From assembly GCA_964423675.1 (NCBI GenBank), contig CAYRFP010000005.1:1-64000 (forward strand): DNA of 64,000 nucleotides, written 5' to 3'. Of the stretch, positions 41,705-49,983 are shown one piece after another; the first letter of the stretch is position 1; every line of letters begins with the position of its first letter. The notes below the pieces were generated by a model. The model was given only the letters and a program-made list of their open reading frames with translations, was not told where the DNA came from and searched no databases. Origin of the DNA: RUG563 sp964423675. GTDB lineage: Bacteria > Bacillota > Clostridia > Christensenellales > Aristaeellaceae. The translations under genes and the position numbers were made by a program.

Positions 41705-42643
41705 ATGGTTGTTCAGACAAAAAAACTGGGTCGGGAAAGTTTGAGTTACCGGCTCAAACAATACTGGCCGGCGTATTTGTTGTTGGTGCCGGTATTGGCA
41801 TGGTATATCATTTTCTGCTATGTGCCGATGGGCGGCGTTATTATTGCGTTTAAAAAGTACAGCGTGCTCAAGGGTTTCATGGCCAGCCCCTGGGTGGGAA
41901 CAAAGAATTTTGAACGGCTGTTTTCTTCCAAGTCCTTTATCCAGGCCGTAAAAAATACGTTGATTATCAGCGGTCTGAAATTCGCCTTTACCTTCCCCCT
42001 TCCTATCGTTTTTGCAATTTTGCTTAACGAAATGCCGGGCACCAAGTATAAGAAAGTGGTGCAGACAGTCAGCTATCTGCCCCATTTTATTTCCTGGTCT
42101 GTGGCAGGCGGGTTTGTTTACATGCTGCTTTCTCCCAGCACCGGCGCTATTTCCGCCATCGTTCGCGCTCTTGGCGGCACACCGCAGAACTATATCGGCA
42201 TGAGCAGGTATTTCCGGCCTATTGTGATTGTTTCCGATGTTTGGAAATCCTTGGGCTGGAGCGCGATTATCTATATTGCTGCGATATCTTCCGTGGATGA
42301 ACAACTGTATGAAGCCGCCATTATCGACGGCGCCGGTCGTTTCGCACGGATTTGGCATGTGACGCTGCCGGGCATCCGGGGCATCATCGCCATTCAGCTG
42401 ATTATGTCTGTGGGCAACATCCTGAATGTAAGCTTCGGCCAGATCTTCGTGCTGATTTCTGATCTGACGCTGGATGTGGGCGAAACAATCGATTATTATG
42501 TCTATCGTGTCGGCTTGGGCTCCACGGCGAACATGAGCTTGGCTACCGCATCGGGCATCTTTAAATCACTCATCGGTTTCGTGCTGATTATTCTGACCAA
42601 CTATGCCAGCCGCAAGCTGACCGATGGGGAGGGAATTTGGTAA
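41705..42643 (+). CDS. Sugar ABC importer permease, LplB type
   Basis: 312 residues from the ATG at 41705, after AAGGAA and downstream of the promoter; the longer frame runs back through the terminator and is excluded. It has six membrane segments, the N-terminal YLLLVPVLAWYIIFCYVPMGG and the EAA loop EQLYEAAIIDGAGRFARIWH. Its stop overlaps the next start (TAATG). It is the first subunit of the second importer, which also lacks an ATPase gene. Confidence 0.9.
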   Translation: MVVQTKKLGRESLSYRLKQYWPAYLLLVPVLAWYIIFCYVPMGGVIIAFKKYSVLKGFMASPWVGTKNFERLFSSKSFIQAVKNTLIISGLKFAFTFPLPIVFAILLNEMPGTKYKKVVQTVSYLPHFISWSVAGGFVYMLLSPSTGAISAIVRALGGTPQNYIGMSRYFRPIVIVSDVWKSLGWSAIIYIAAISSVDEQLYEAAIIDGAGRFARIWHVTLPGIRGIIAIQLIMSVGNILNVSFGQIFVLISDLTLDVGETIDYYVYRVGLGSTANMSLATASGIFKSLIGFVLIILTNYASRKLTDGEGIW

Positions 42644-43515
42644 TGAAGATTAGAAAAACACCGGCAGATCATGTCTTTAATGTGGTCATCTGTATCATCA
42701 TGACCGTGATTCTCATCGTCACGCTGTATCCGTTCTGGTATGTGGTGGTCGGTTCCGTTTCCAGCATGGGGCATCTGATCAAAAATGGCTTCGTGCTTTG
42801 GCCGGACGGAATCCATCTGGATGCGTATGAGCAGGTGTTCCGTAACGACCTGGTTCCCACTGCTTATCGTAACACCCTGATCGTGACCCTTGGCGGCACA
42901 GCGTTGAGCATGCTGCTGACGATTATCGGCGGTTTTGTTCTTTCTATTAAAAGACTGCCGGGCCGCAGTGCACTGACGCTGTTCTTCGTGTTTACCATGA
43001 TGTTCAGCGGCGGTCTGGTGCCCACGTATCTGGTGGTCAGCAAGCTGGGTATGATCGACTCTCTGCTGGCGCTGATTATTCCGGGTGCGATAAGCACTTA
43101 CAACATGATCCTGATGCGCAACTTCTTCCAGAGCGTTCCGGAAAGCCTGTTTGAAGCGGCGTCTATTGACGGGGAGAATCTGCCCGGTTACGTATTCCAT
43201 ATCCTGCTGCCTCTGTCCGGCGCGGCCATCGCCACCATCACGCTGTTCTATGCTGTGGGCTATTGGGATGAATACTTTAAGAGCATCATCTATATCCGCA
43301 ACAACCGGCTTTGGCCGATGGCTACCGTGCTGCATCAGGTTCTGCAGACGGCGCAGATGGACACGCTGATGTATGACGATGCAAAAAAGGGCGTGGCTGC
43401 GGAAACAATGAAGGATGCCATGATCGTTATCACGATGGTTCCCATTCTGTGCGTGTATCCCTTCGTGCAGAAGCATTTCGTTAAGGGCGTTATGGTTGGA
43501 TCGATTAAGGGATAA
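42643..43515 (+). CDS. Sugar ABC importer permease, LplC/YtcP type
   Basis: 290 residues with six membrane segments and the EAA loop ESLFEAASIDGENLPGYVFH. The C-terminus FVQKHFVKGVMVGSIKG is the signature of this permease type and is shared with both other importers here. The ATG at 42643 follows GGGGAGGG and overlaps the upstream stop by one base. Confidence 0.9.
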   Translation: MKIRKTPADHVFNVVICIIMTVILIVTLYPFWYVVVGSVSSMGHLIKNGFVLWPDGIHLDAYEQVFRNDLVPTAYRNTLIVTLGGTALSMLLTIIGGFVLSIKRLPGRSALTLFFVFTMMFSGGLVPTYLVVSKLGMIDSLLALIIPGAISTYNMILMRNFFQSVPESLFEAASIDGENLPGYVFHILLPLSGAAIATITLFYAVGYWDEYFKSIIYIRNNRLWPMATVLHQVLQTAQMDTLMYDDAKKGVAAETMKDAMIVITMVPILCVYPFVQKHFVKGVMVGSIKG

Positions 43516-43571
43516 TAGAAGTGAAATTTTGCGTGGCACGGAGCCATGCAAAAAATAAAGGAGGATGTCTT

Positions 43572-45098
43572 ATGAAAAAGACCCTGTCTCTGGTTCTGAC
43601 CCTGGCCATGCTGCTGACGATGGTAGCATTGCCCTCCTTCGCGGAAGAAAGCGAACCCGTGGTGCTGAAGGTGTTCTATTCTACCTCCCGCCCCATGAAT
43701 GAGGCCACTAATCTGACCCGTGAGTACATCAAGGAAGAAATTGGCGTTGACTTCGACCTGACCGAAGGCGACGGCAGCAACTTCGCGCAGCAGCTGGCTC
43801 TCTACATCGCCGATGGCAATATGCCTGACGTGGTGCGTCTGGGCTACACGATGTGGCAGGAATATGCCGATGAAGGCGCTTGGGCTGATCTGACCGACTA
43901 CATCACCGACGAATACACCGATCTGCATAGCTACGTTGGCGACAACTGGAGCTATGCCAAGGTGGACGGCCGCATCCTGGGCGTTCCCAGCCTGACCGGC
44001 ACCCCCACCAATCACGTTGTGTCCATCCGCAAGGACTGGCTGGACAAGCTGGGTCTGGAAATTCCCCAGACGCTGGATGAATACATCGAAGTGATGCGCG
44101 CCTTCACCACCAAGGATCCCGATGGCGACGGCCAAAACAACACCTACGGCTTGGGCGGCAGTGGCATGTCGGCTCTGTGCCCCCTGTTTGGTGCGTTCGG
44201 TTCCTCCACGGATGAAGTTTACTTCCTCAACGAGGATGGCACCATCACCACCAACGCTATCAGCGAAAACTACAAGGAAGCTCTGAAGGCCGTTCGTGAC
44301 ATCTACGCCGAAGGCCTGATCGACCCCGAAGTGTTCACCTGCTCCAACGACCAGATGCTCAACAAGTGGTGCCGTGCGGAATGGGGCATTATGTCCTCTG
44401 CTTGGAGCCGTGCTGGCAACGCCTATCTGCGCTATGACTTCGGCACTCTGCAGCCCGATGCGGAAGTGAAGATCATCCTGCCTCCCACCGGTGCCAATGG
44501 CGAAAGCAACGTTCCCGCTGCTGATCCCATCAACTCCATGCTGGGCGTGCGTCATGACGCTTCCCCCGAAATCATCGAAGCTGCTCTGAAGCTGTTCAAC
44601 TTTGCTTCCAGCCCCAAGGGTTGGCGGACCACCATGTATGGTATCCCCGGCGAATTCTTCGATTATGACGAAGAAACCCAGCAGACCACTTGGACCAGCG
44701 ACCTGAACAACGGCGTTTCCAAGTCCGGTAAGTACGAAGTGACCGACATGCAGGTTTACAAGCTGTTCAACCATGCTGGTTGGGAAGCTCAGGGCGACGG
44801 CCTGATCGAAGCTGCTCATGGCCAGATGTGGAAGGCTGCTTCTGCGATGCGCTTTGAAGAAAACGTGAAGCCCAATGCGTTCTCCATGCTCACCGTGGAA
44901 GAAGACGAACTCGCTTCCGACGTGAATGTCTACTTCAAGACCCAGCAGCTTGCTTTCGTCATGGGCGAAAAGGACATCGATGCTGAATGGGACAACTACG
45001 TGCAGACCTACCTGTCTATGGGCGGCGATGAAATTCGTCAGGCCAAGCTGGTGGAATACAACAAGGTCTTCGAAAGCAACTGCACCTTCGCGGAATAA
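43572..45098 (+). CDS. Sugar ABC importer binding protein
   Basis: 508 residues from the ATG at 43572 behind AAAGGAGGA. The signal peptide (MKKTLSLVLTLAMLLTMVAL) ends PSFAEE with no cysteine, so lipid anchoring is not expected. The mature part has family 1 binding-protein features (GNMPDVVRLGYTMWQEYADEG, a DPDGDGQNNTYGL loop that could bind calcium). Codon use is strongly biased to GAA, AAC, CTG, GGC and CCC, unlike most neighbours, which suggests high expression. The ligand is unknown. A long antisense frame across it is a by-product of this codon bias. Confidence 0.9.
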   Translation: MKKTLSLVLTLAMLLTMVALPSFAEESEPVVLKVFYSTSRPMNEATNLTREYIKEEIGVDFDLTEGDGSNFAQQLALYIADGNMPDVVRLGYTMWQEYADEGAWADLTDYITDEYTDLHSYVGDNWSYAKVDGRILGVPSLTGTPTNHVVSIRKDWLDKLGLEIPQTLDEYIEVMRAFTTKDPDGDGQNNTYGLGGSGMSALCPLFGAFGSSTDEVYFLNEDGTITTNAISENYKEALKAVRDIYAEGLIDPEVFTCSNDQMLNKWCRAEWGIMSSAWSRAGNAYLRYDFGTLQPDAEVKIILPPTGANGESNVPAADPINSMLGVRHDASPEIIEAALKLFNFASSPKGWRTTMYGIPGEFFDYDEETQQTTWTSDLNNGVSKSGKYEVTDMQVYKLFNHAGWEAQGDGLIEAAHGQMWKAASAMRFEENVKPNAFSMLTVEEDELASDVNVYFKTQQLAFVMGEKDIDAEWDNYVQTYLSMGGDEIRQAKLVEYNKVFESNCTFAE

Positions 45099-45100
45099 TC

Positions 45101-45210
45101 TTGTTGTGAATTTCAAACCTATGGTATAATGGGACAAGCCGGCCGAGCGCTGGAAAGCAATCGGCCGGGTTCGCCCCTGGCCGGGGCGGCATTGCTGCCC
45201 CGGCCTTTTT
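45101..45210 (+). promoter_or_regulatory. Promoter and two-hairpin leader, possible attenuator
   Basis: TTGTTG (45101-45106), an 18-base spacer, TATAAT (45125-45130). The predicted transcript starts just before hairpin one (45139-45146 with 45161-45168, CCGGCCGA). Hairpin two follows (45179-45187 with 45197-45205, GGCCGGGGC) and ends in TTTTT as an intrinsic terminator. The 3' arm of hairpin one (GGCCGGG) can also pair with the 3' arm of hairpin two. It may equally be a plain terminator for the importer operon. Confidence 0.55.
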
Positions 45211-45239
45211 AGAAGGATTTTGCGCGGAGGGATCTGGCA

Positions 45240-47012
45240 ATGAAAACGAAGCAAAGCCTTACCATGATGCAGAAAATGATGCTTTGGTTTATGCTGATTA
45301 TTCTGCTGCCCTCCTGCGTGCTGTCTGCCGTGCTGTATCAGGCGCTGACCGACCGGGCTTATGAGCTGCTGGTGGAAGATAATAATGCGGTGATGAACAT
45401 TGCAAGGGAAAGCATTCACCGCAGCGCGACCAGCGTGGAAAACATGGTGGAAAACATCTCGCTGGATTTGGAACTACGAAAGCTGCTGACCGATAGCAGG
45501 CAGACTCCTTATCAGCGCGTAATCAAGATTCTTTATGACGTGGAAAGCACGATTTCCAGAGCACAGCTGATGCTTTCGGGAATGGACGCCCGCTTTACGC
45601 TTTTTTTTGTCGACGAGCGCATTCCAGAGAATTATTGGAACTATCTGCGGTTCGAACGGCTGGAAGATATGCCGAATTACCAGCACTTTTTGCAGATGGG
45701 TACCAGCTATGGCTGGAGCGGCATTGATAAGCTGTATCCGGAGGAAACCACCATCCGGGAGATGGACAACCCAACGATGCTGTGCTATTATCAAAAGATT
45801 CTGGCCAATCAGGGAGAATGCGTTGGCGTGGTTCAGTGCGGCATATCGCCGGAGAAAATCTTTCTGCCGCTGGAAATCAAGGACGAAAGCGTGTTTTATG
45901 TGGTTCAGGATGGGCAGGTGATCTATCAGGCGGACGGCGTGCAGTCGCTGCCTGCGGAATATCGCCCCGAGGAAACCAGACAGGTTATCAACCAGCAGTT
46001 ATATTTGACCCGTCCGTTGGAAGGAATGGGCATGCAGCTGGTGATGCGGCTGGATTATGGTTCGCTGCATAGCCAGGCATTGGCCAGCGGCTTGGTTCCC
46101 TTTCTGACAGCGCTGGGCAGCGGCGCGCTGCTTTTGATCGCTACGTGTACCTTTCTGCATTCTATTCAGAAGCGATTGGATCAGGCTGTGAATTTTGCAC
46201 AGCGGGCGAAGGAAGGCAGCCTGGAAATTGCGTTTCCCAATCCGGGAGAGGATGAAATCGGGCATCTAATCGATGCGTTTAATACGCTGCTGGAACGATT
46301 GCAGGAAAACAGCAATCGCATGATCGACCATGAACGTAAGGAAAAATACGCCATGCGCCTTGCGCTGCAATATCAGATGAATCCGCATTTCCTGTTCAAT
46401 TCCCTCAACTGGATTCAGTTAAGCGCGGAGCTGGGTGTGGAGCGGGAGCAGCTTTCAGAGGCGGTCTTGCTGCTGGGCAAGCTTTTGCGCAACAATCTTC
46501 AGGGAAACGCAATGACAACCTTGGAGGAAGAGGTGCGTTGCGCGCAGGATTATGTGCGGCTTATGAATATGCGCAAACAGGATTTGGTTCAGCTGGAACT
46601 GGAACTGGATACCTTGCCGCCGGGGCTGCCGGTGATGCGCTTTCTTTTCCAGCCGCTATGCGAAAACGCAATTCAGCATGGGATGAAACCGGGCATGCCC
46701 TTGCGGATTACCATCCGCGGCCAGCAAACGGGGGAGCGGGTGCATCTGTCCGTTGAAAACGATGGCGCGATGATCCCGCTGGATAAGCAGGCACTGCTTC
46801 AGGAGCAGATTCGTCATACACCGGATGGACACGGCATCGGGCTGGCGAATTTGTCTGCCCGGCTTCAGCTACTTTACGGTTCGGATGCGGAGATGACATT
46901 TGCCTCCGCTGCGGAAAGCACAAGAATCGACCTGTATTTTCCGCCGCAGGCAGGAGAACAGCCTGGCCGGGAGGGCCATGGGGGAGAGGATGGAACGCCA
47001 TGCGATTACTGA
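45240..47012 (+). CDS. YesM-type sensor histidine kinase
   Basis: 590 residues. Membrane segments at about 13-33 and 284-304 flank a Cache-like extracytoplasmic sensor of about 250 residues. A HAMP domain (KRLDQAVNFAQRAKEGSLEI) follows, then the HisKA_5 motif with H383 in QMNPHFLFNSLNWIQ and an ATPase domain (FQPLCENAIQHGM, VENDGAMI, HGIGLANLSARL). The G1 box lacks the usual second Gly. GGAGGG precedes the ATG. It overlaps the regulator gene by 13 bases. It lies between two sugar importers, the usual place for YesM/YesN pairs that sense extracellular glycans. Confidence 0.92.
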   Translation: MKTKQSLTMMQKMMLWFMLIILLPSCVLSAVLYQALTDRAYELLVEDNNAVMNIARESIHRSATSVENMVENISLDLELRKLLTDSRQTPYQRVIKILYDVESTISRAQLMLSGMDARFTLFFVDERIPENYWNYLRFERLEDMPNYQHFLQMGTSYGWSGIDKLYPEETTIREMDNPTMLCYYQKILANQGECVGVVQCGISPEKIFLPLEIKDESVFYVVQDGQVIYQADGVQSLPAEYRPEETRQVINQQLYLTRPLEGMGMQLVMRLDYGSLHSQALASGLVPFLTALGSGALLLIATCTFLHSIQKRLDQAVNFAQRAKEGSLEIAFPNPGEDEIGHLIDAFNTLLERLQENSNRMIDHERKEKYAMRLALQYQMNPHFLFNSLNWIQLSAELGVEREQLSEAVLLLGKLLRNNLQGNAMTTLEEEVRCAQDYVRLMNMRKQDLVQLELELDTLPPGLPVMRFLFQPLCENAIQHGMKPGMPLRITIRGQQTGERVHLSVENDGAMIPLDKQALLQEQIRHTPDGHGIGLANLSARLQLLYGSDAEMTFASAAESTRIDLYFPPQAGEQPGREGHGGEDGTPCDY

Positions 47013-47734
47013 TCGTGGATGATGATAGAATGACCTGTCGTGGAATTCAGCTGCGGATTCAGAATATGAGCTTATGGCAGATTCAGGAGATTCATATGGC
47101 GTTTTCCGGCGAGGAAGCGCTGGCATTCGCGAAAAAGAATACCGTGGATATTCTGCTGACGGATATCCAGATGGTAAACATGAATGGGCTGGAGCTGATC
47201 GCTCGGGTGAAGGCACTGCATCCACATGTGGCTAGCCTGATTCTAACGGCTCATGCCAGCTTTCCCTATGCCCAGCAGGCCATTGGCCTGGGCGTGATCG
47301 GCTTTTTGCTTAAGCCGTGCAGTAAGGATGAAATGCGCGCCATGCTGCAAAAGGCCATTCAGCAGCTGGAATCTGCCGGTGCGCAGCTCGGCGTCGCACC
47401 TACGAAAGCGCCGATTGCCTGGGCGAAGGAGTATGTGCAGCAGCATCTGAACCAGAAAATTGATATGGTTTGGGTGGCTAATGAGTTGGATTTAAGCTAT
47501 AGTTATTTCAGCAAGCTGTTTAAGCAGGAAACAGGGCTGAGCTTTTCCAACTATATTATAGAAGAAAAGATGAAGGAAGCGGGGCGGCAAGTGCTGGCGG
47601 GCCGTCGAACAGGGGAGATCGCACGGGATCTGGGCTATCAGTCTCCGCAGAATTTTAACCGCACCTTCGTTCGCTTCTATGAATGTACGCCCACGGAGTA
47701 TCGGCAGAAAGAGAGAAACAGCAAAAAAACATGA
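47000..47734 (+). CDS. YesN-type response regulator with AraC DNA-binding domain
   Basis: 244 residues. The receiver domain (1-125) has the acidic triplet at D7-D9, the phosphoacceptor D55 in ILLTDIQMVNMNG, the Thr of LILTAHAS and the Lys of LLKPCSKDE. The AraC-type C-terminal domain starts near 140 and carries MVWVANELDLSYSYFSKLFK and ARDLGYQSPQNFNRTF. It is shorter than many YesN proteins because the linker between the two domains is almost absent. It is translationally coupled to the kinase and should act on one or both flanking importers. Confidence 0.92.
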   Translation: MRLLIVDDDRMTCRGIQLRIQNMSLWQIQEIHMAFSGEEALAFAKKNTVDILLTDIQMVNMNGLELIARVKALHPHVASLILTAHASFPYAQQAIGLGVIGFLLKPCSKDEMRAMLQKAIQQLESAGAQLGVAPTKAPIAWAKEYVQQHLNQKIDMVWVANELDLSYSYFSKLFKQETGLSFSNYIIEEKMKEAGRQVLAGRRTGEIARDLGYQSPQNFNRTFVRFYECTPTEYRQKERNSKKT

Positions 47735-47799
47735 CGGAATTTGATTGGATTCCGAGAATTTGCTCAGTAAATGAGCAAAAAAGTGTCCCTTTTATACGG

Positions 47800-47832
47800 A
47801 AAACAGGCGAACGGCGAAACGCCTGTTTTTTG
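47800..47832 (+). terminator. Terminator after the two-component operon
   Basis: A 10-base perfect stem AAAACAGGCG (47800-47809) with CGCCTGTTTT (47820-47829), continuing into a T run. Confidence 0.88.
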
Positions 47833-48010
47833 TTTGCAATTTCTTTTATGTGCCATTGAACGACAAATCAAGCGGTATACATGAAATCGTTCGCAATCTG
47901 CGGACAAGAAAAGACGGGCGCATGTGACGAAGAATGAAGACATGTGTATTTCTACAACGGACACATTCTTTTCTTTTTGATAAAATATGTCACAATTGGA
48001 AGAACAATTG

Positions 48011-48042
48011 ACATTTACTTCAAATGTAAAACATGCTATACT
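48011..48042 (+). promoter_or_regulatory. Promoter and inverted repeat of the third importer operon
   Basis: TTTACT (48014-48019), a 17-base spacer, TATACT (48037-48042). The -35 is overlapped by the inverted repeat ACATTT-ACTTC-AAATGT (48011-48027), a plausible operator. Confidence 0.65.
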
Positions 48043-48077
48043 ATCCCTAGAATTTCTTAAAGGATAGGGTGAGGATT

Positions 48078-49022
48078 ATGGCAGTTCCGGTTAGGCAACC
48101 TGATTTGCGGCATCACAAAAAAAGCCTGTGGCTCCGCGTGGCGCAATGTTGGGAGTTGTATCTCTTCCTGCTGCCGGCAATTGCGCTGGTCTTCATATTC
48201 AACTACATCCCCATGTATGGTGTGCAGATCGCCTTTAAAAATTACAAGCCCGTGCTGGGCATCTGGGACAGCAAATGGGTGGGGCTGAAGCACTTTACCC
48301 GCATGTTCTCCCTGCCGAAGTTTAAAACCATTGTGGGCAACACCTTCCGGATCAGCTTGATGAGCATTCTGCTGGGCTTCCCGTTTCCCATTATTCTGTC
48401 GCTGATTCTCAATCAGCTGCGCAGCGAGCGCTATAAGCGCCTGATCCAGACCGTTACGTATATGCCCCATTTTATTTCCACGGTGGTCATCGTGGGTATG
48501 CTATCGGTGTTCCTTTCCACCAAGAACGGTATCTACAAGTACTTCTGCGATCTGCTGGGGCAGGAGCCGGTAAACCTGATGGGTTCCAAGCAGCTGTTCC
48601 CCTGGCTGTATGTGTTTTCCGGCATCTGGCAGCATACCGGATGGAATACCATCATTTATCTGGCTGCGCTAAGTAGCATAGACGTGGGGCTTTATGAGGC
48701 CGCCACCATCGATGGCGCGAACCGCTGGCAGCGGATGGTGCATATTGATATTCCCTCCATTGTGCCCACGATGGTGATCATGCTGATTCTGGATTCGGGC
48801 AGTGTTTTGTCGGTTGGTTTCGAGAAAATCTTCCTGATGCAGAATGCGTCTAACGAAGCGGTATCCGAAGTAATCAGCACGTACACGTATAAGATGGGTC
48901 TGCAATCCATGCAGTACAGCTTCTCCACGGCTGTGAACCTGATGAACACGGTGGTCAATTTCGTGATGCTGTTTGTGGTCAATATTATTGCCCGCAAGAC
49001 CAGCGATTACAGCCTGTGGTGA
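48078..49022 (+). CDS. Sugar ABC importer permease, LplB type
   Basis: 314 residues from the ATG at 48078 (an AGGGTGAGG site; the GTG at 48069 lies in that site). Six membrane segments, with the typical N-terminus YLFLLPAIALVFIFNYIPMYG, then VQIAFKNYKPV and the EAA loop VGLYEAATIDGANRWQRMVH. It is the first gene of the third importer. Its closest likeness in the window is the permease at 33893-34828, since both carry the PMYGVQIAFK motif. Confidence 0.9.
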   Translation: MAVPVRQPDLRHHKKSLWLRVAQCWELYLFLLPAIALVFIFNYIPMYGVQIAFKNYKPVLGIWDSKWVGLKHFTRMFSLPKFKTIVGNTFRISLMSILLGFPFPIILSLILNQLRSERYKRLIQTVTYMPHFISTVVIVGMLSVFLSTKNGIYKYFCDLLGQEPVNLMGSKQLFPWLYVFSGIWQHTGWNTIIYLAALSSIDVGLYEAATIDGANRWQRMVHIDIPSIVPTMVIMLILDSGSVLSVGFEKIFLMQNASNEAVSEVISTYTYKMGLQSMQYSFSTAVNLMNTVVNFVMLFVVNIIARKTSDYSLW

Positions 49023-49036
49023 GAGGAGGAGGGAAC

Positions 49037-49924
49037 ATGTTTAAACGTAAACAACGGACAAATACCGATATTGCCTTTGATGTGATGTTTGCCGTGTTGG
49101 GTTTTCTGGCGCTGATTATCTGCCTATATCCCATGTATTTCGTGGTCGTGGCGTCCTTTTCCAATCCACGGATGGTTCTTGCCGGAAAAACGTTCCTGAT
49201 TCCACGGGGGATCACGATGGAAGGATATCAGCTGGTGTTTGAGGATCCACGAATCTGGACGGGCCTGAAAAACACGCTGGCCTATACGCTGGGCGGAACG
49301 GCGATTTCGCTGGTGGCCACGCTGATGGCGTCCTATGCACTGTCCCGAAAGGAATTGCCCTTCCGTAATGGTATTATGCTGTTTTTCACGGTGACGATGT
49401 TCTTCGGCGGTGGCCTTATTCCCACGTATCTGGTTATCAGCGATCTGGGACTGCTGAACACATATTGGGTTATGGTGCTGCCCGGAGCGGTCAGCGTGTA
49501 TAACATGATTATTGCGCGCACGTTCTTTTCCACCAATATCCCCGAGGAACTGTTCGAATCTGCCCGCCTGGACGGCTGCTCGTATACCCGTTTCCTGTTT
49601 AAGATCGGCATGCCGCTGTGCCGTGCCATCGTGGCGGTTATCGCACTGTATTATGCAGTAGGCTATTGGAACGAATACTATAAGGCGCTGATCTATATCA
49701 GCGATCCGGAAAAGACTACGCTGCAGATGGTGCTGCGCAATATCCTGCTGAGCACGCAGGAATCTGCCGACCAGAGCGGCATGGACTATTCCAGTCGGCT
49801 GATGACATCCGAGCAGATTAAGTATGCACTGATCGTGGTATCCACGCTGCCTATCATGATGGTCTATCCCTTCCTGCAAAAGTTCTTTGCGAAGGGCGTT
49901 ATGCTGGGCTCTATTAAAGGTTGA
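49037..49924 (+). CDS. Sugar ABC importer permease, LplC/YtcP type
   Basis: 295 residues from the ATG at 49037 behind GAGGAGGG. It has six membrane segments, the EAA loop EELFESARLDGCSYTRFLFK and the C-terminal FLQKFFAKGVMLGSIKG. It begins 14 bases after the partner permease. Confidence 0.9.
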   Translation: MFKRKQRTNTDIAFDVMFAVLGFLALIICLYPMYFVVVASFSNPRMVLAGKTFLIPRGITMEGYQLVFEDPRIWTGLKNTLAYTLGGTAISLVATLMASYALSRKELPFRNGIMLFFTVTMFFGGGLIPTYLVISDLGLLNTYWVMVLPGAVSVYNMIIARTFFSTNIPEELFESARLDGCSYTRFLFKIGMPLCRAIVAVIALYYAVGYWNEYYKALIYISDPEKTTLQMVLRNILLSTQESADQSGMDYSSRLMTSEQIKYALIVVSTLPIMMVYPFLQKFFAKGVMLGSIKG

Positions 49925-49983
49925 CTTTATGCCGCGCCGTCGTAACGGCCGGTATGGAGATAAATGAAGAGGAGGTAACCTAA

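Larger units (their letters stand above)
47735..48077 (+). other. 343-base intergenic region with terminators and a promoter
   Basis: No gene is supported here. It holds a small perfect hairpin TTGCTCA-GTAAA-TGAGCAA (47760-47778) with an A run, a clear terminator at 47800-47832, an AT-rich stretch without recognisable signals (47840-48000), and the third importer promoter at 48014-48042. Confidence 0.6.

Noticed and set aside
43335..45419. A 694-codon minus-strand frame over the binding-protein gene
   Set aside because: An antisense shadow caused by strong codon bias; no ribosome site or recognisable protein. The same holds for the frame at 49927-51636.
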